This document shows, piece after piece, positions 1 to 7,660 of a stretch of DNA of 64,000 nt; the stretch's first letter is position 1; every line of letters begins with the position of its first letter. A program made the position numbers and the translations under genes. Origin of the DNA: an uncultured Ruminococcus sp. (GTDB lineage: Bacteria; Bacillota; Clostridia; Oscillospirales; Ruminococcaceae); assembly GCA_947176415.1 (NCBI GenBank), contig CAMWQJ010000005.1, positions 1-64,000 on the forward strand. The letters run 5' to 3'. The notes below the pieces were generated by a model that made no database searches, was not told the origin of the DNA, and saw nothing but the letters and a program-made list of their open reading frames with translations.

Positions 1-46
1 TTTTAAGATTATTGAGAGCGTCATTTACATCTTTTCTTATAGCCAT
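1..46 (-). CDS. Start of an unidentified gene, cut by the window edge
   Basis: An ATG at 44-46 on the minus strand follows a GGAGG ribosome binding site (51-55) and opens a frame that stays open to the window edge. Only 15 residues are visible, beginning MAIRKDVNDALNNLK. It starts 12 bases after the proA stop and is presumably the next gene of the same operon. Too little is visible to assign a family. Confidence 0.55.
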   Translation of the reverse strand, partial: MAIRKDVNDALNNLK

Positions 47-58
47 ATTTCCTCCGTT

Positions 59-1306
59 TTACCTTATCTGACCGTTGCCGTTAATAAGATATTTTATCGT
101 TGTGAGTTCGTTAAGTCCCATAGGACCTCTTGCGTGGAGTTTCTGCGTGGAAATACCGATTTCCGCACCATAACCGAACTCTCCGCCGTCTGTAAATCTC
201 GTTGAAGCGTTTACATAGACAGCCGAAGCATCAACTTTTTTCTGGAATTTCTCGGCATTTTCGAGCGACTTGGTTACAATACACTCCGAATGTTTTGTGC
301 CGAATTTTCTTATATGCGTGATAGCCTCGTCAACGCTTTCAACCACTTTAACGGCAATTATATAGTCCTGAAACTCTTTCGCATACTCCTCTTCCGTTGC
401 CTTTTCAACCGTTTCTCCGAGGATTTCAATAGTCCTGTCGCAACCGTAAATCTTAACGTCATGTGCCTTGAATCTCTCTGCAATCATCGGCAAAAATTCT
501 TCCGCACAATCTTTATGAACGAGCAGACTTTCTATCGCATTGCAGACCGACGGTCTCTGCGTTTTGCCGTTATCGACAATATCAACAGCCATTTCCAAAT
601 CTGCCGAGTCGTCAACATATACGTGACAATTTCCTGTACCCGTTTCGATAACCGGCACGGTAGCCGTATTCACAACCGCCTGTATCAGCCTTGCACTTCC
701 CCTCGGGATAAGCACGTCAAGATATTTATTCAGCCTCATGAGTTCGTTAGTCGTCTCACGTGAAGTGCTGTCAACAACCTGAATAATATCAGCTGGAAGT
801 CCCACACTCTCAACAGCTTTACGCATAATTTCGCCGAGGCATTTATTTGAATTTATAGCCTCTTTTCCGCCTTTGAGTATAACCGCATTTCCCGATTTTA
901 AACAGAGTGCAGAAGCGTCAACAGTTACATTAGGGCGTGACTCGAAAATGATTCCGATAACTCCAAGCGGAACACGAGTTTTTGCGATTCTCAGACTGTT
1001 AGGGCGTGTAAATCCCTCGATAATATGTCCAACGGGGTCGTTGAAAGCGATAATCTCGTCAACACCCTTTGCCATGTCCTTAATACGCTTTTCGTCGAGT
1101 TTAAGCCTGTCCTGCATTGCAACCGACATACCGTTTTCCCTTGCCTTCTGCAAGTCTTTAGCGTTTTCGGCAATTATAAGGTCTGCATTTTCCGTAAGTG
1201 CCTTTGAAATAGCCGAGAGTGCCTTATTTTTCAGCATTGTTGATGCCGACGCTATTTCAGGCTCTGCATTCTTTGCGTTGATTCCGAGTTGTTCTGTGTA
1301 ATTCAT
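59..1306 (-). CDS. proA: Glutamate-5-semialdehyde dehydrogenase (gamma-glutamyl phosphate reductase)
   Basis: Catalyses the second step of proline synthesis: NADPH-dependent reduction of gamma-glutamyl phosphate to glutamate-5-semialdehyde in the cytoplasm. The 415-residue length fits the family. The aldehyde dehydrogenase fold shows the FESRPNVT segment near residue 121, and the catalytic cysteine lies in RPSVCNAIES (Cys255). The C-terminal EFGYGAEIGISTQKLHARGP stretch is typical of ProA. It lies 75 bases downstream of proB, which makes the acyl phosphate it consumes, so the two are read as one operon. The ATG start at 1304-1306 has a weak GAGGTGATTT ribosome site. Identity is secure. Confidence 0.97.
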   Translation of the reverse strand: MNYTEQLGINAKNAEPEIASASTMLKNKALSAISKALTENADLIIAENAKDLQKARENGMSVAMQDRLKLDEKRIKDMAKGVDEIIAFNDPVGHIIEGFTRPNSLRIAKTRVPLGVIGIIFESRPNVTVDASALCLKSGNAVILKGGKEAINSNKCLGEIMRKAVESVGLPADIIQVVDSTSRETTNELMRLNKYLDVLIPRGSARLIQAVVNTATVPVIETGTGNCHVYVDDSADLEMAVDIVDNGKTQRPSVCNAIESLLVHKDCAEEFLPMIAERFKAHDVKIYGCDRTIEILGETVEKATEEEYAKEFQDYIIAVKVVESVDEAITHIRKFGTKHSECIVTKSLENAEKFQKKVDASAVYVNASTRFTDGGEFGYGAEIGISTQKLHARGPMGLNELTTIKYLINGNGQIR

Positions 1307-1381
1307 TTAAATCACCTCATTAAAAATTTTATCATATATGCCCGATAAAGCCATATATGTATAGTCTCTTTTTGTATGCAA

Positions 1382-2170
1382 TCATGCTTTGAAAAGCGTA
1401 CCGAGTTCCTTATCCTCAAACAAATCATAAAGCAAATCGGGGTTTTTGCCATTCATTATAATCATGTCAATCCCTGCCGAAAGGGCTATTTTTCCTGCAT
1501 TTATCTTTGTGGACATTCCGCCCGTGCCGAGACTTGAACCTGCTCCGCCTGCTATTCTTTCGATGTCGGGAGTTATCTTCTCAACAACGCTTATCGGCTT
1601 TGCATTCGGATTAGTGCGTGGGTCGCCGTCGTAGAGTGCATCAATGTCCGAAAGTATAAGCAGTAAATCCGCACCTGAGAGGTCTGCAACAATTGCCGAA
1701 AGAGAGTCATTCTCGCCTATTTCAAGTTCAAGCTCGTCAATTGCTATCGTATCGTTTTCGTTGATAATCGGAATGATTCCCATGCTGATTAGCTTTTCAA
1801 CGGTATTCCTGAAATTGTCGCAGTGATTCGGATTGCTGATTATTGTCTTTGTCAGAAGTATCTGTGCGACTTTTACGCTGTATTTTTCAAACATATCATC
1901 ATAGATGTGCATAAGTTCGCACTGTCCCACAGCTGCAACAGCCTGTTTTGTCGGAGTATCTTTTGGCTTGCTCGAAAGTCCGAGTTTACCCATTCCGAGA
2001 GCAACAGACCCAGATGATACTATTATAATCTCACGTCCTGAATTGTGCAAATCAGAAATCACACGCACGAGATTAGTCATTCTGCGGATATTTATTTTGC
2101 CCGTCTTGTGTGCGAGGGTAGACGAACCGAGTTTTATAACAATTCTTTTCTTTTGGGAAATATTTCTCAT
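1382..2170 (-). CDS. proB: Glutamate 5-kinase, short form without PUA domain
   Basis: Phosphorylates glutamate to gamma-glutamyl phosphate, the first and usually feedback-controlled step of proline synthesis. The protein is an amino acid kinase domain only: the phosphate-binding KLGSSTLAHKTG segment is near residue 13, the ENDTIAIDELE substrate region near 138, and GTGGMSTKI near residue 217. At 262 residues it lacks the C-terminal PUA domain of the roughly 370-residue E. coli enzyme, a variation known in other bacteria. It precedes proA and follows a hydroxyacid dehydrogenase by 15 bases, so it is probably co-transcribed with both. Confidence 0.95.
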   Translation of the reverse strand: MRNISQKKRIVIKLGSSTLAHKTGKINIRRMTNLVRVISDLHNSGREIIIVSSGSVALGMGKLGLSSKPKDTPTKQAVAAVGQCELMHIYDDMFEKYSVKVAQILLTKTIISNPNHCDNFRNTVEKLISMGIIPIINENDTIAIDELELEIGENDSLSAIVADLSGADLLLILSDIDALYDGDPRTNPNAKPISVVEKITPDIERIAGGAGSSLGTGGMSTKINAGKIALSAGIDMIIMNGKNPDLLYDLFEDKELGTLFKA

Positions 2171-2185
2171 TTTTCAAATCTTCCT

Positions 2186-3136
2186 TTAATTGACTTTATT
2201 TTTCGGACAGCCTTCAAGCCATGCCCTTATGTTGTCGCATACTATACCGACAAGGCGGTTTCTCGTCTCAAAAGAAGCCCACGAGGTATGCGGAGTTATC
2301 GTGCAGTTAGGAATATTTTTCAGCGGTGTATCAGGCGACATAGGCTCTTTGTCGAGTACGTCAAGATATGCCCATGCAATTTGTCCGTTTGCAAGTGAAT
2401 ATGCAAGGTCTTTTTCGTTTACAACTCCGCCACGTGATGTATTTATAAGTACCGCCGTTTTCTTCATTTCGGAAAGTAATTCCGCATTTACAAGCCCTTT
2501 TGTTTTTTCCGTAAGCGGACAATGGAAAGTCAGAACATCGGCTTTCCGCACAGCTGTAACAATGTCCGTCACCTCATACGGACAGCTGTCAGGCTTCGTC
2601 CTCGTACTGACAACTATATTCATTCCGAAAGCCGAGCCAATCTCCGCAACTTTTTTTCCTATAGAACCATATCCGACTATTGAAAGAGTTTTACCTGAAA
2701 GTTCGTATGTAGGAATTGGAAAATATGAAAATGACGGAAATCTTTCCCATTCTCCGTTTCTAACCGCAATGTCGTAGTCTCGGATTTTATTGAAATAGTC
2801 CAGCATATATGCAAAAGTCTGCTGTGCAACTGCATTTGTCGAATAGCTCCCCGCATTGCAGACAGTTATATTTTTCTGCCTTGCGTAATCAATATCAACG
2901 TTGTTAAAACCCGTTGCAAAAAGTCCGATATACTTTATATGGGGACATCTGTCAATTACTTCCCTTGTAATCATGACTTTATTACAGAGGACTATTTCCG
3001 CATCACCTATATTTTCCGCTGTTTTTTCAGGAGAAGTCATTGGTATAATTTTAACGTCCCCGAACTCCTCGAGGCGAGCCGTCGGAATATCTCCGCTTAT
3101 GTTTACGGTATACCAGTCAAGCACAGCTATCTTCAT
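2186..3136 (-). CDS. D-2-hydroxyacid dehydrogenase (NAD-binding, glycerate dehydrogenase-like)
   Basis: An oxidoreductase of the D-isomer-specific 2-hydroxyacid dehydrogenase family, interconverting a 2-oxoacid and a D-2-hydroxyacid with NAD(H). The 316-residue protein has the Rossmann motif VGYGSIGKK (GxGxxG at 155-160) and the catalytic triad as Arg235 (NTSRGG), Glu264 (LDKEP) and His283 (ITPHTSW). Overall pattern is closest to glycerate or hydroxypyruvate reductases, but the substrate cannot be read from sequence. Its ATG overlaps the stop of the upstream membrane protein by four bases, and proB follows after 15 bases. Whether it contributes to proline metabolism is unknown. Confidence 0.9.
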   Translation of the reverse strand: MKIAVLDWYTVNISGDIPTARLEEFGDVKIIPMTSPEKTAENIGDAEIVLCNKVMITREVIDRCPHIKYIGLFATGFNNVDIDYARQKNITVCNAGSYSTNAVAQQTFAYMLDYFNKIRDYDIAVRNGEWERFPSFSYFPIPTYELSGKTLSIVGYGSIGKKVAEIGSAFGMNIVVSTRTKPDSCPYEVTDIVTAVRKADVLTFHCPLTEKTKGLVNAELLSEMKKTAVLINTSRGGVVNEKDLAYSLANGQIAWAYLDVLDKEPMSPDTPLKNIPNCTITPHTSWASFETRNRLVGIVCDNIRAWLEGCPKNKVN

Positions 3137-3483
3137 TCTGTCTGCTCCTTTTCGTCATTTTTTTCCTGTACATTATTTTCTGCGGTTTTTGTCGGCTTGA
3201 AAATAAATGTAGATACAAAAGCACATAAAAGCAACACAGCCTCAGCTATTCCGACTCCGTAAAAAAGGCTACGGCTGTTTGAAATCCATATCATGAGGGA
3301 AGCAGGTATAGCCACAGCCATTATTATCTGATACGGTAGTTTTTTCTTTATGAATCTGAAAACAAAAAACACAACCGCAATAATGCAGAAAACAAGATGT
3401 ATTCTGAAAGGAAACGGAAAAAGCGTGGGCTGTTCCACTTCAGAAACCTGTGCCATTGTTATAAGTAAATCAGAAATATTCAT
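3133..3483 (-). CDS. Small integral membrane protein of unknown function
   Basis: A 116-residue protein with three predicted membrane segments (about residues 28-43, 50-68 and 75-95), followed by a charged tail rich in Lys and Glu (KNDEKEQTE). I do not recognise the family. It is the first gene of the operon leading into the hydroxyacid dehydrogenase, proB and proA, and overlaps the next start by four bases, which implies translational coupling. A promoter lies about 90 bases upstream. The start ATG at 3481-3483 is preceded by GGAG. Confidence 0.75.
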   Translation of the reverse strand: MNISDLLITMAQVSEVEQPTLFPFPFRIHLVFCIIAVVFFVFRFIKKKLPYQIIMAVAIPASLMIWISNSRSLFYGVGIAEAVLLLCAFVSTFIFKPTKTAENNVQEKNDEKEQTE

Positions 3484-3575
3484 AGTGTTTCTCCGAACCG
3501 CCTTTTATAAGCGGTGACTGTCCGTTGACGGCGTACAGCCATGCCGTGATATGCAGAAAAATGTCTGCTTTTTTA

Positions 3576-3604
3576 AGTATAGCATAAATCAGAAAAAAAT
3601 GCAA
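3576..3604 (-). promoter_or_regulatory. Sigma-A-type promoter of the membrane protein-proBA operon
   Basis: On the minus strand TTGCAT (3599-3604) and TATACT (3576-3581) are separated by exactly 17 bases, with a TG dinucleotide one base before the -10 box (extended -10). The predicted leader of about 85 bases contains short inverted repeats (ACGGC/GCCGT and ACCGC/GCGGT), but I recognise no known riboswitch in it. Confidence 0.6.
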
Positions 3605-3724
3605 CTGGTTTTGAAAAAAGATTGCAGAGACTGAATAAAGCTGAAAAACTGTAAAAAAGCGAGAATAAGCATGATAAATCCGAAAAAACGTGGAAAAACA
3701 TCATTAAACGTCGTCGGACGGCGG

Positions 3725-3753
3725 TTGAAGTTCATATGAACTTATGATATAAT
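3725..3753 (+). promoter_or_regulatory. Promoter with embedded palindrome, ahead of the DUF1836 gene
   Basis: TTGAAG (3725-3730) and TATAAT (3748-3753) with a 17-base spacer. A perfect 16-base palindrome, AAGTTCATATGAACTT (3728-3743), overlaps the -35 box and fills most of the spacer. Its position is that of a repressor or MerR-like operator; autoregulation by the downstream DUF1836 protein is a plausible inference. The preceding stretch (3605-3724) shows nothing else recognisable. Confidence 0.7.
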
Positions 3754-3777
3754 CATATCATCACATCAAGGGAGCTG

Positions 3778-4380
3778 ATGACTATCAAAAGATATATTCC
3801 AGGGACTACCCTTAAATTCACCGAACAGGCACGGGAAGAGGCTTTTTCGCTTATCTCCCCTGTACTTGACGCAACAGGCGGTCTCACACTCTCACAGCTA
3901 TCAAAGCTGACAGGTCTTAGCGGTTCTACAATACAGAACTGGATTAAACGTGGGTGGGTTGCAGGAACTCACGGAAAGAAATATTCCGAAAAACAGGTGT
4001 TGCGTATTCTGCTGATAAATATACTGCGGAATGCAATGAAACTTGACGATATAGCCAAGCTGATGGAGTATGTGAACGGCGATGTCGAGGACACCTCAGA
4101 TGACATTATAGATGACGACGTCTGGTATAATATTCTTTGCCGTATAATCTTTACAGCCGAGGACGAGGGGGCTTTTGACCCTGTTTCAGTGCGGAAACTT
4201 ATTTCCCGTGAGCTGTCACAGTGTACGCATGAAATACACATAATGTCCGACGAATATAAATTACATAATGCCATGTTTATAATGATTATGGCGTACAGGA
4301 GTTCATGCCTGAAAGCCGAAATGGATAAAGTTCTGACAACGGTGCTTGACGAAATGAAAGAAAATAATCATGATTTATAA
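3778..4380 (+). CDS. DUF1836 domain protein, MerR-like helix-turn-helix regulator
   Basis: A 200-residue protein with a helix-turn-helix around residues 35-60 (LSQLSKLTGLSGSTIQNW followed by a wing-like region), then a helical region with acidic residues. This arrangement matches DUF1836, a Firmicutes family resembling the MerR DNA-binding domain without the usual effector domain. It probably binds DNA; the target is unknown, though the palindrome in its own promoter is the obvious candidate. The start ATG at 3778 has a GGGAGC ribosome site. An SPFH protein follows after 17 bases and is likely co-transcribed. Confidence 0.8.
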   Translation: MTIKRYIPGTTLKFTEQAREEAFSLISPVLDATGGLTLSQLSKLTGLSGSTIQNWIKRGWVAGTHGKKYSEKQVLRILLINILRNAMKLDDIAKLMEYVNGDVEDTSDDIIDDDVWYNILCRIIFTAEDEGAFDPVSVRKLISRELSQCTHEIHIMSDEYKLHNAMFIMIMAYRSSCLKAEMDKVLTTVLDEMKENNHDL

Positions 4381-4397
4381 TAAAGGAGAGATTTTTT

Positions 4398-5342
4398 ATG
4401 GCAATCATTCAGGAATTAAACAGGGACGGCTCTGTAAAAAGAAGTTTCAAAGGCGTAAAATGGGCGGTTATCGCAATAGCTGTCATTATACTTGCGGTTT
4501 CGGCACTGACTATCGTACCGGCAGGACATACGGGGGTTGTGCTTACCCTCGGAAAAGTTTCGTCCACTTCCTATCAGGAGGGAGCGCATTTAAAGATTCC
4601 GTTTGTGCAGACAGTTGAAAATATGTCCAACAAAATTCAGGTATACGAAACGCCTGCGTCCGCCGTATCAAAAGACTTGCAAACGGTAAGCAGTACACTC
4701 GCCGTTAACTACAGGCTTATTTCTGACAAATCCCCTGATATGTATAAAAATGTAGGTATCGACTATCAAACCGTACTTATAACGCCTGTCGTTCAGGAGT
4801 GTTTCAAGTCTGCAACCGCAAACTATACCGCCGAGGAGCTTATTACAGAACGTCAGGCGGTAGGCGACGAAGTAAAGTCCGCACTCGAAGCAAAACTCAA
4901 CGACTATGGAATATACATAGAGAAATTCAATATAGTAAATTTTGACTTCTCCGAGGAGTTCAACAACGCTATCGAAGCAAAACAGGTTGCGGAACAGAAT
5001 TTACTTAAAACAAAAACCGAACAGGAACAGGCAATAGTTATTGCTAATGCCGAAGCCGAAAAGAAAGTTATTTCCGCAAATGCCGAGGCAGAAGCTATCA
5101 TGGCGGAGGCTCAGGCAAGGGCAGACGCAAACAGACTTCTCGACAAGTCACTTACGGAAAAAGTTATCGCATATCAGCAGATTCAGAAATGGGACGGAGT
5201 TATGCCGAAAGTCACAGGACAGGAAAGCGGTATGCTTGTAAATATAGACCTCGACGATATAAAGGATTCAAGGGATTATGGCTATTCCGCACCTCAGTAT
5301 GATACGGAAACGCCGTCGGCTGACGAAGTTACGGCTGAATAA
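4398..5342 (+). CDS. Prohibitin/HflC-like SPFH domain membrane protein
   Basis: A 314-residue protein with one N-terminal transmembrane helix (about 18-38) followed by an SPFH (band 7) domain, as in IVPAGHTGVVLTLGKVS and the KDLQTVSSTLAVNYRL region, then a long Ala/Glu-rich coiled coil (about 195-255). These proteins form large membrane-attached rings that organise membrane domains or control FtsH-type proteases. The C-terminal tail is acidic. No NfeD-like partner lies next to it. It follows the DUF1836 gene closely and ends at a strong terminator. The exact role here cannot be told from sequence. Confidence 0.88.
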   Translation: MAIIQELNRDGSVKRSFKGVKWAVIAIAVIILAVSALTIVPAGHTGVVLTLGKVSSTSYQEGAHLKIPFVQTVENMSNKIQVYETPASAVSKDLQTVSSTLAVNYRLISDKSPDMYKNVGIDYQTVLITPVVQECFKSATANYTAEELITERQAVGDEVKSALEAKLNDYGIYIEKFNIVNFDFSEEFNNAIEAKQVAEQNLLKTKTEQEQAIVIANAEAEKKVISANAEAEAIMAEAQARADANRLLDKSLTEKVIAYQQIQKWDGVMPKVTGQESGMLVNIDLDDIKDSRDYGYSAPQYDTETPSADEVTAE

Positions 5343-5372
5343 TTTTAAAAAAATTTTCCTGTTTTAAATTAT

Positions 5373-5410
5373 CTCCGCAGTGGTTATAATACTTCTGCGG
5401 AGGTTTTTTA
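5373..5410 (+). terminator. Rho-independent terminator after the SPFH gene
   Basis: Perfect 8-base stem CTCCGCAG (5373-5380) with CTGCGGAG (5395-5402), a 14-base loop, then GTTTTTTA. The loop contains a TATAAT, but I see no matching -35 box, so a promoter for the next gene inside it is not claimed. Confidence 0.85.
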
Positions 5411-5443
5411 TCTCTGCAATTTCCGAAAGGAATTTTTCAGACT

Positions 5444-6184
5444 ATGAGAAAAGCTATATCATCGGCAACGGCTTTTGCTGTGGCTTGTCTCGTGCCATGC
5501 GTGTCGGTATACGCTGTTGACAATACAAAAATCGGCTACGGACAGGGAACGGCAACGGACAGCAGAAACCGTCCGACAGACGCAATATCTTTCAATGACA
5601 GATACAGCGACTATAGTGCTTTTGCAATATCTCCCGACGAAAAAAGAGTTATAATAACATTCGACCAAGGGTATGAAAACGGATATACGGAAAAAATTCT
5701 CGACACTCTTCAGGAAAAAAATGTAAAGGCTGTATTTTTTCTGACAGGCGACTATGCAAAAAAAGAAACTGCCCTTGTCAGAAGAATGATTGACGAGGGG
5801 CATATTATCGGCAATCACGGCATGAAGCACGCAAGTCTGCCGACTCTTTCCGAAAAACAGGCGGAGGAAGAAATTATGTCTCTTCATAATTTCGTCCTTA
5901 ACAACTACGGCTATCAGATGCAATATTTCAGATGTCCGTGTGGTGAATATTCGGAAAAGGCACTTGAAACGATTCAGAAATGCGGTTATAAGACTTTATT
6001 CTGGAGTTTTGCCTATGTAGACTGGAAGACGGACAGCCAACCAGACCCCGTGGCGAGCAAGGAAAAATTATTCAAGTCAGCACACGGCGGTGAAATACTG
6101 CTACTTCATTCCGTATCTTCAACAAATGCCGAAATACTCGGCGATGTGATAGATAATTTCAGAAAACAAGGATTCACTGTATAA
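5444..6184 (+). CDS. pdaA: PdaA-like polysaccharide deacetylase (peptidoglycan N-acetylmuramic acid deacetylase)
   Basis: A secreted or membrane-anchored CE4 (NodB) deacetylase of 246 residues with a signal peptide (about 1-24). It resembles Bacillus PdaA, which deacetylates muramic acid so that muramic-delta-lactam can form in spore cortex. Visible motifs are TFDQGYENGYT (Asp74; PdaA has Asn and most CE4 enzymes Asp at position 75), the metal-binding IGNHGMKH (His125, His129), and YVDWKTD and LLLHSVS near the C-terminus. It stops shortly after GFTV, some residues earlier than typical PdaA proteins. A spore role would fit spoIIID nearby but is inference; a vegetative wall role is possible. 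Confidence 0.85.
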   Translation: MRKAISSATAFAVACLVPCVSVYAVDNTKIGYGQGTATDSRNRPTDAISFNDRYSDYSAFAISPDEKRVIITFDQGYENGYTEKILDTLQEKNVKAVFFLTGDYAKKETALVRRMIDEGHIIGNHGMKHASLPTLSEKQAEEEIMSLHNFVLNNYGYQMQYFRCPCGEYSEKALETIQKCGYKTLFWSFAYVDWKTDSQPDPVASKEKLFKSAHGGEILLLHSVSSTNAEILGDVIDNFRKQGFTV

Positions 6185-6240
6185 CACACACACGATACGG
6201 GCGCATATTTAAAAAAAGTGCGTCCGTACATATCAGAAAA

Positions 6241-6268
6241 GCAAAAACGACAGCTTGTTTCGCTGTCG
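6241..6268 (-). terminator. Terminator for the ireB transcript
   Basis: Minus-strand stem CGACAGC/GCTGTCG (6248-6254 and 6262-6268) with a 7-base loop, followed by TTTTTGC. It lies about 80 bases past the ireB stop. A neighbouring imperfect repeat (ACGGGCGCA/TGCGTCCGT, about 6196-6227) follows pdaA on the plus strand but lacks a T-run. Confidence 0.7.
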
Positions 6269-6349
6269 CTTTCACAAAAAACAGGGAATTTTTTTAATCC
6301 GCTACTGCTTACCTGTGCGTAAGTCTCAACGGTGGGAAAATTTTCTGTC

Positions 6350-6595
6350 TCAGGAATCGAGATACGAGCTTACAAGCACCTGTAATAGCTCGTCTCGGTC
6401 TATATGACGTATGAGATTTCTTGCGTTGTTATAGGTTGTTATGTAGGTAGGGTCTTCCGAGAGAATATAGCCGACAATCTGATTTATCGGATTATAGCCT
6501 TTCTGGGTAAGTGCATCATATACAATGGTAAGATTTTTTTTAAGTTCCATTTCTTTGTCATCGTTTACTGAAAAAATCATTGTTTTATCTGACAT
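6350..6595 (-). CDS. ireB: IreB family regulatory phosphoprotein (UPF0297)
   Basis: An 81-residue protein that matches the IreB/YrzL family along its length, with the typical core KGYNPINQIVGYILSEDPTY and the ending ELLQVLVSSYLDS. In Enterococcus, IreB is a substrate of the PASTA-domain kinase IreK and controls cephalosporin resistance; in Firmicutes it usually sits with a Holliday junction resolvase (yrrK/ruvX) and alaS. Those partners are absent here, so it stands alone. It has its own promoter and terminator. The ATG at 6593-6595 follows a good AAAGGAGG site. Confidence 0.93.
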   Translation of the reverse strand: MSDKTMIFSVNDDKEMELKKNLTIVYDALTQKGYNPINQIVGYILSEDPTYITTYNNARNLIRHIDRDELLQVLVSSYLDS

Positions 6596-6621
6596 CTGTC
6601 AATCCTCCTTTATCTATATAT

Positions 6622-6650
6622 ATTATACAACATATTTTCCGATATTGCAA
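6622..6650 (-). promoter_or_regulatory. Promoter of ireB
   Basis: On the minus strand TTGCAA (6645-6650), a 17-base spacer, then TATAAT (6622-6627). The start codon lies about 20 bases beyond the predicted start point, so the leader is very short. Confidence 0.7.
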
Positions 6651-6662
6651 GTATTTTATGTA

Positions 6663-6684
6663 CTGCCCTGAAAATACAGGGCAG
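6663..6684 (-). terminator. Hairpin after the DUF1540 gene
   Basis: Perfect 8-base stem CTGCCCTG (6663-6670) and CAGGGCAG (6677-6684) around a 6-base loop, just past the DUF1540 stop. No T-run follows on the minus strand, so termination is likely but not certain. Confidence 0.45.
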
Positions 6685-6694
6685 AGGGGGGAAA

Positions 6695-6883
6695 TCAGCA
6701 GTTGCAACAGCCTGTTCTCTTGACAAAGGAATTGCAGTCCGTACATTCGGGGACTGTAGGGTTATCCTCGTGAGTTCCCACGCTGATACAGCCGAGCGTG
6801 CAGTAATTGTCCGTTACCATATTGTGCTGGCACTGCTTTACAGTGCATTTGATGTTGTCGTTTTTCTGCTTCTGATTTTCCAT
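6695..6883 (-). CDS. DUF1540 small cysteine-rich protein
   Basis: A 62-residue protein with eight cysteines (CTVKQCQHN, YCTLGCISVG, ECTDCNS, then GCCNC at the end), the pattern of DUF1540 proteins, probably a small metal-binding fold. Its function is unknown; relatives are found in spore-forming Firmicutes and some are described as spore-associated, which I mention only as a hint. It lies 88 bases downstream of the TetR gene and may be read from it, as no clear promoter is seen between them. The start has a GGAGG site. Confidence 0.85.
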   Translation of the reverse strand: MENQKQKNDNIKCTVKQCQHNMVTDNYCTLGCISVGTHEDNPTVPECTDCNSFVKRTGCCNC

Positions 6884-6971
6884 TGTAAAATTCCTCCGAA
6901 AATAATATTGAGCTTTTCAAGCTGATAATATTATATACCATATAGCAGAGAAATATTCAGCAAATCATGAA

Positions 6972-7529
6972 TCAGGATTTATTTTCCTCTTTTCCGTCTC
7001 CGTAAGGCTCAATAACTTTTCCGGAAAACTTTGAAATAACGTCAATTATAGAGTCCAAACCATAATCGCAGTATTTAAAGTAAGTGTAATAACCTCCGTA
7101 AATAAGATAAGTCATTGTCATCTTTCTTTCCATGCTCGGATTATAGTCGGGGTAGGCTTGGCGGATAAGTGCGATAATTCCGTTTTCAAGAAGAGTTACA
7201 AAACGCTCGCCCCTGTTTCCTTCAAAGAGAATTTTAATAAGCTGTTCGTTGGCAGAAAAAGCAACAGTAAGTTCTCTTGTAAACTGCTCTGTTTTTTCAA
7301 AGATATATTCAGGGTGTTCTATGCCGTGGAGAGTGGACTCAACCACATCACGCTCCAGTGATTCAGACAAATCATAAACATCATGATAGTGAAGATAGAA
7401 TGTTGCCTTGTTTATCTCCGCAAGTTCGGCAAGCTCCTTTATTGTAATTTTCTCCAGCGGTTTGCGTGAACGGATATTCAGGAAAGCATTTATAATGCTT
7501 CTCTTGGTTTTTTCTACTCTCAAATCCAT
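6972..7529 (-). CDS. TetR family transcriptional regulator
   Basis: A 185-residue regulator with a typical N-terminal TetR helix-turn-helix (about residues 26-47, ITIKELAELAEINKATFYLHY) and a C-terminal helical domain like that of the TetR_C_7/DhaS group. It is divergent from glgB, and the two promoters overlap (see 7600-7660), so glgB is its likely target along with itself. The effector is unknown. The ATG at 7527-7529 follows GGGAGGAATCAACA. Confidence 0.9.
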   Translation of the reverse strand: MDLRVEKTKRSIINAFLNIRSRKPLEKITIKELAELAEINKATFYLHYHDVYDLSESLERDVVESTLHGIEHPEYIFEKTEQFTRELTVAFSANEQLIKILFEGNRGERFVTLLENGIIALIRQAYPDYNPSMERKMTMTYLIYGGYYTYFKYCDYGLDSIIDVISKFSGKVIEPYGDGKEENKS

Positions 7530-7565
7530 TGTTGATTCCTCCCGAAAAAGACAATTTTCGATAAC

Positions 7566-7581
7566 AGTCGTTTATGCGACT
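7566..7581. promoter_or_regulatory. Inverted repeat in the tetR leader, possible operator
   Basis: AGTCG (7566-7570) and CGACT (7577-7581) around six bases. It lies inside the predicted tetR leader, about 20 bases upstream of the glgB -35 box. A TetR binding site or an RNA hairpin are both possible. Confidence 0.4.
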
Positions 7582-7599
7582 AATGTTGAAAAATGATTA

Positions 7600-7628
7600 T
7601 TGAAATATTTCAGACTTCAATATATAAT
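7600..7628 (+). promoter_or_regulatory. Promoter of glgB with a palindrome over the -35 box
   Basis: TTGAAA (7600-7605), a 17-base spacer and TATAAT (7623-7628). The perfect 12-base palindrome TGAAATATTTCA (7601-7612) covers the -35 box, where a repressor would block polymerase. The predicted start point falls in the -10 box of the opposing tetR promoter. Confidence 0.75.
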
Positions 7629-7631
7629 TAC

Positions 7632-7660
7632 ATTATACTATTTTTTTTGTCATCTGTCAA
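7632..7660 (-). promoter_or_regulatory. Promoter of the TetR gene
   Basis: On the minus strand TTGACA (7655-7660), a 17-base spacer and TATAAT (7632-7637), a full consensus match. It overlaps the glgB promoter so closely that both cannot be occupied by RNA polymerase at once. Confidence 0.75.

Noticed and set aside
5362-5390. Promoter for pdaA inside the terminator loop (TATAAT at 5385-5390)
   Set aside because: The sequence 17 bases upstream (TTTTAA) is a poor -35 box and there is no extended -10.
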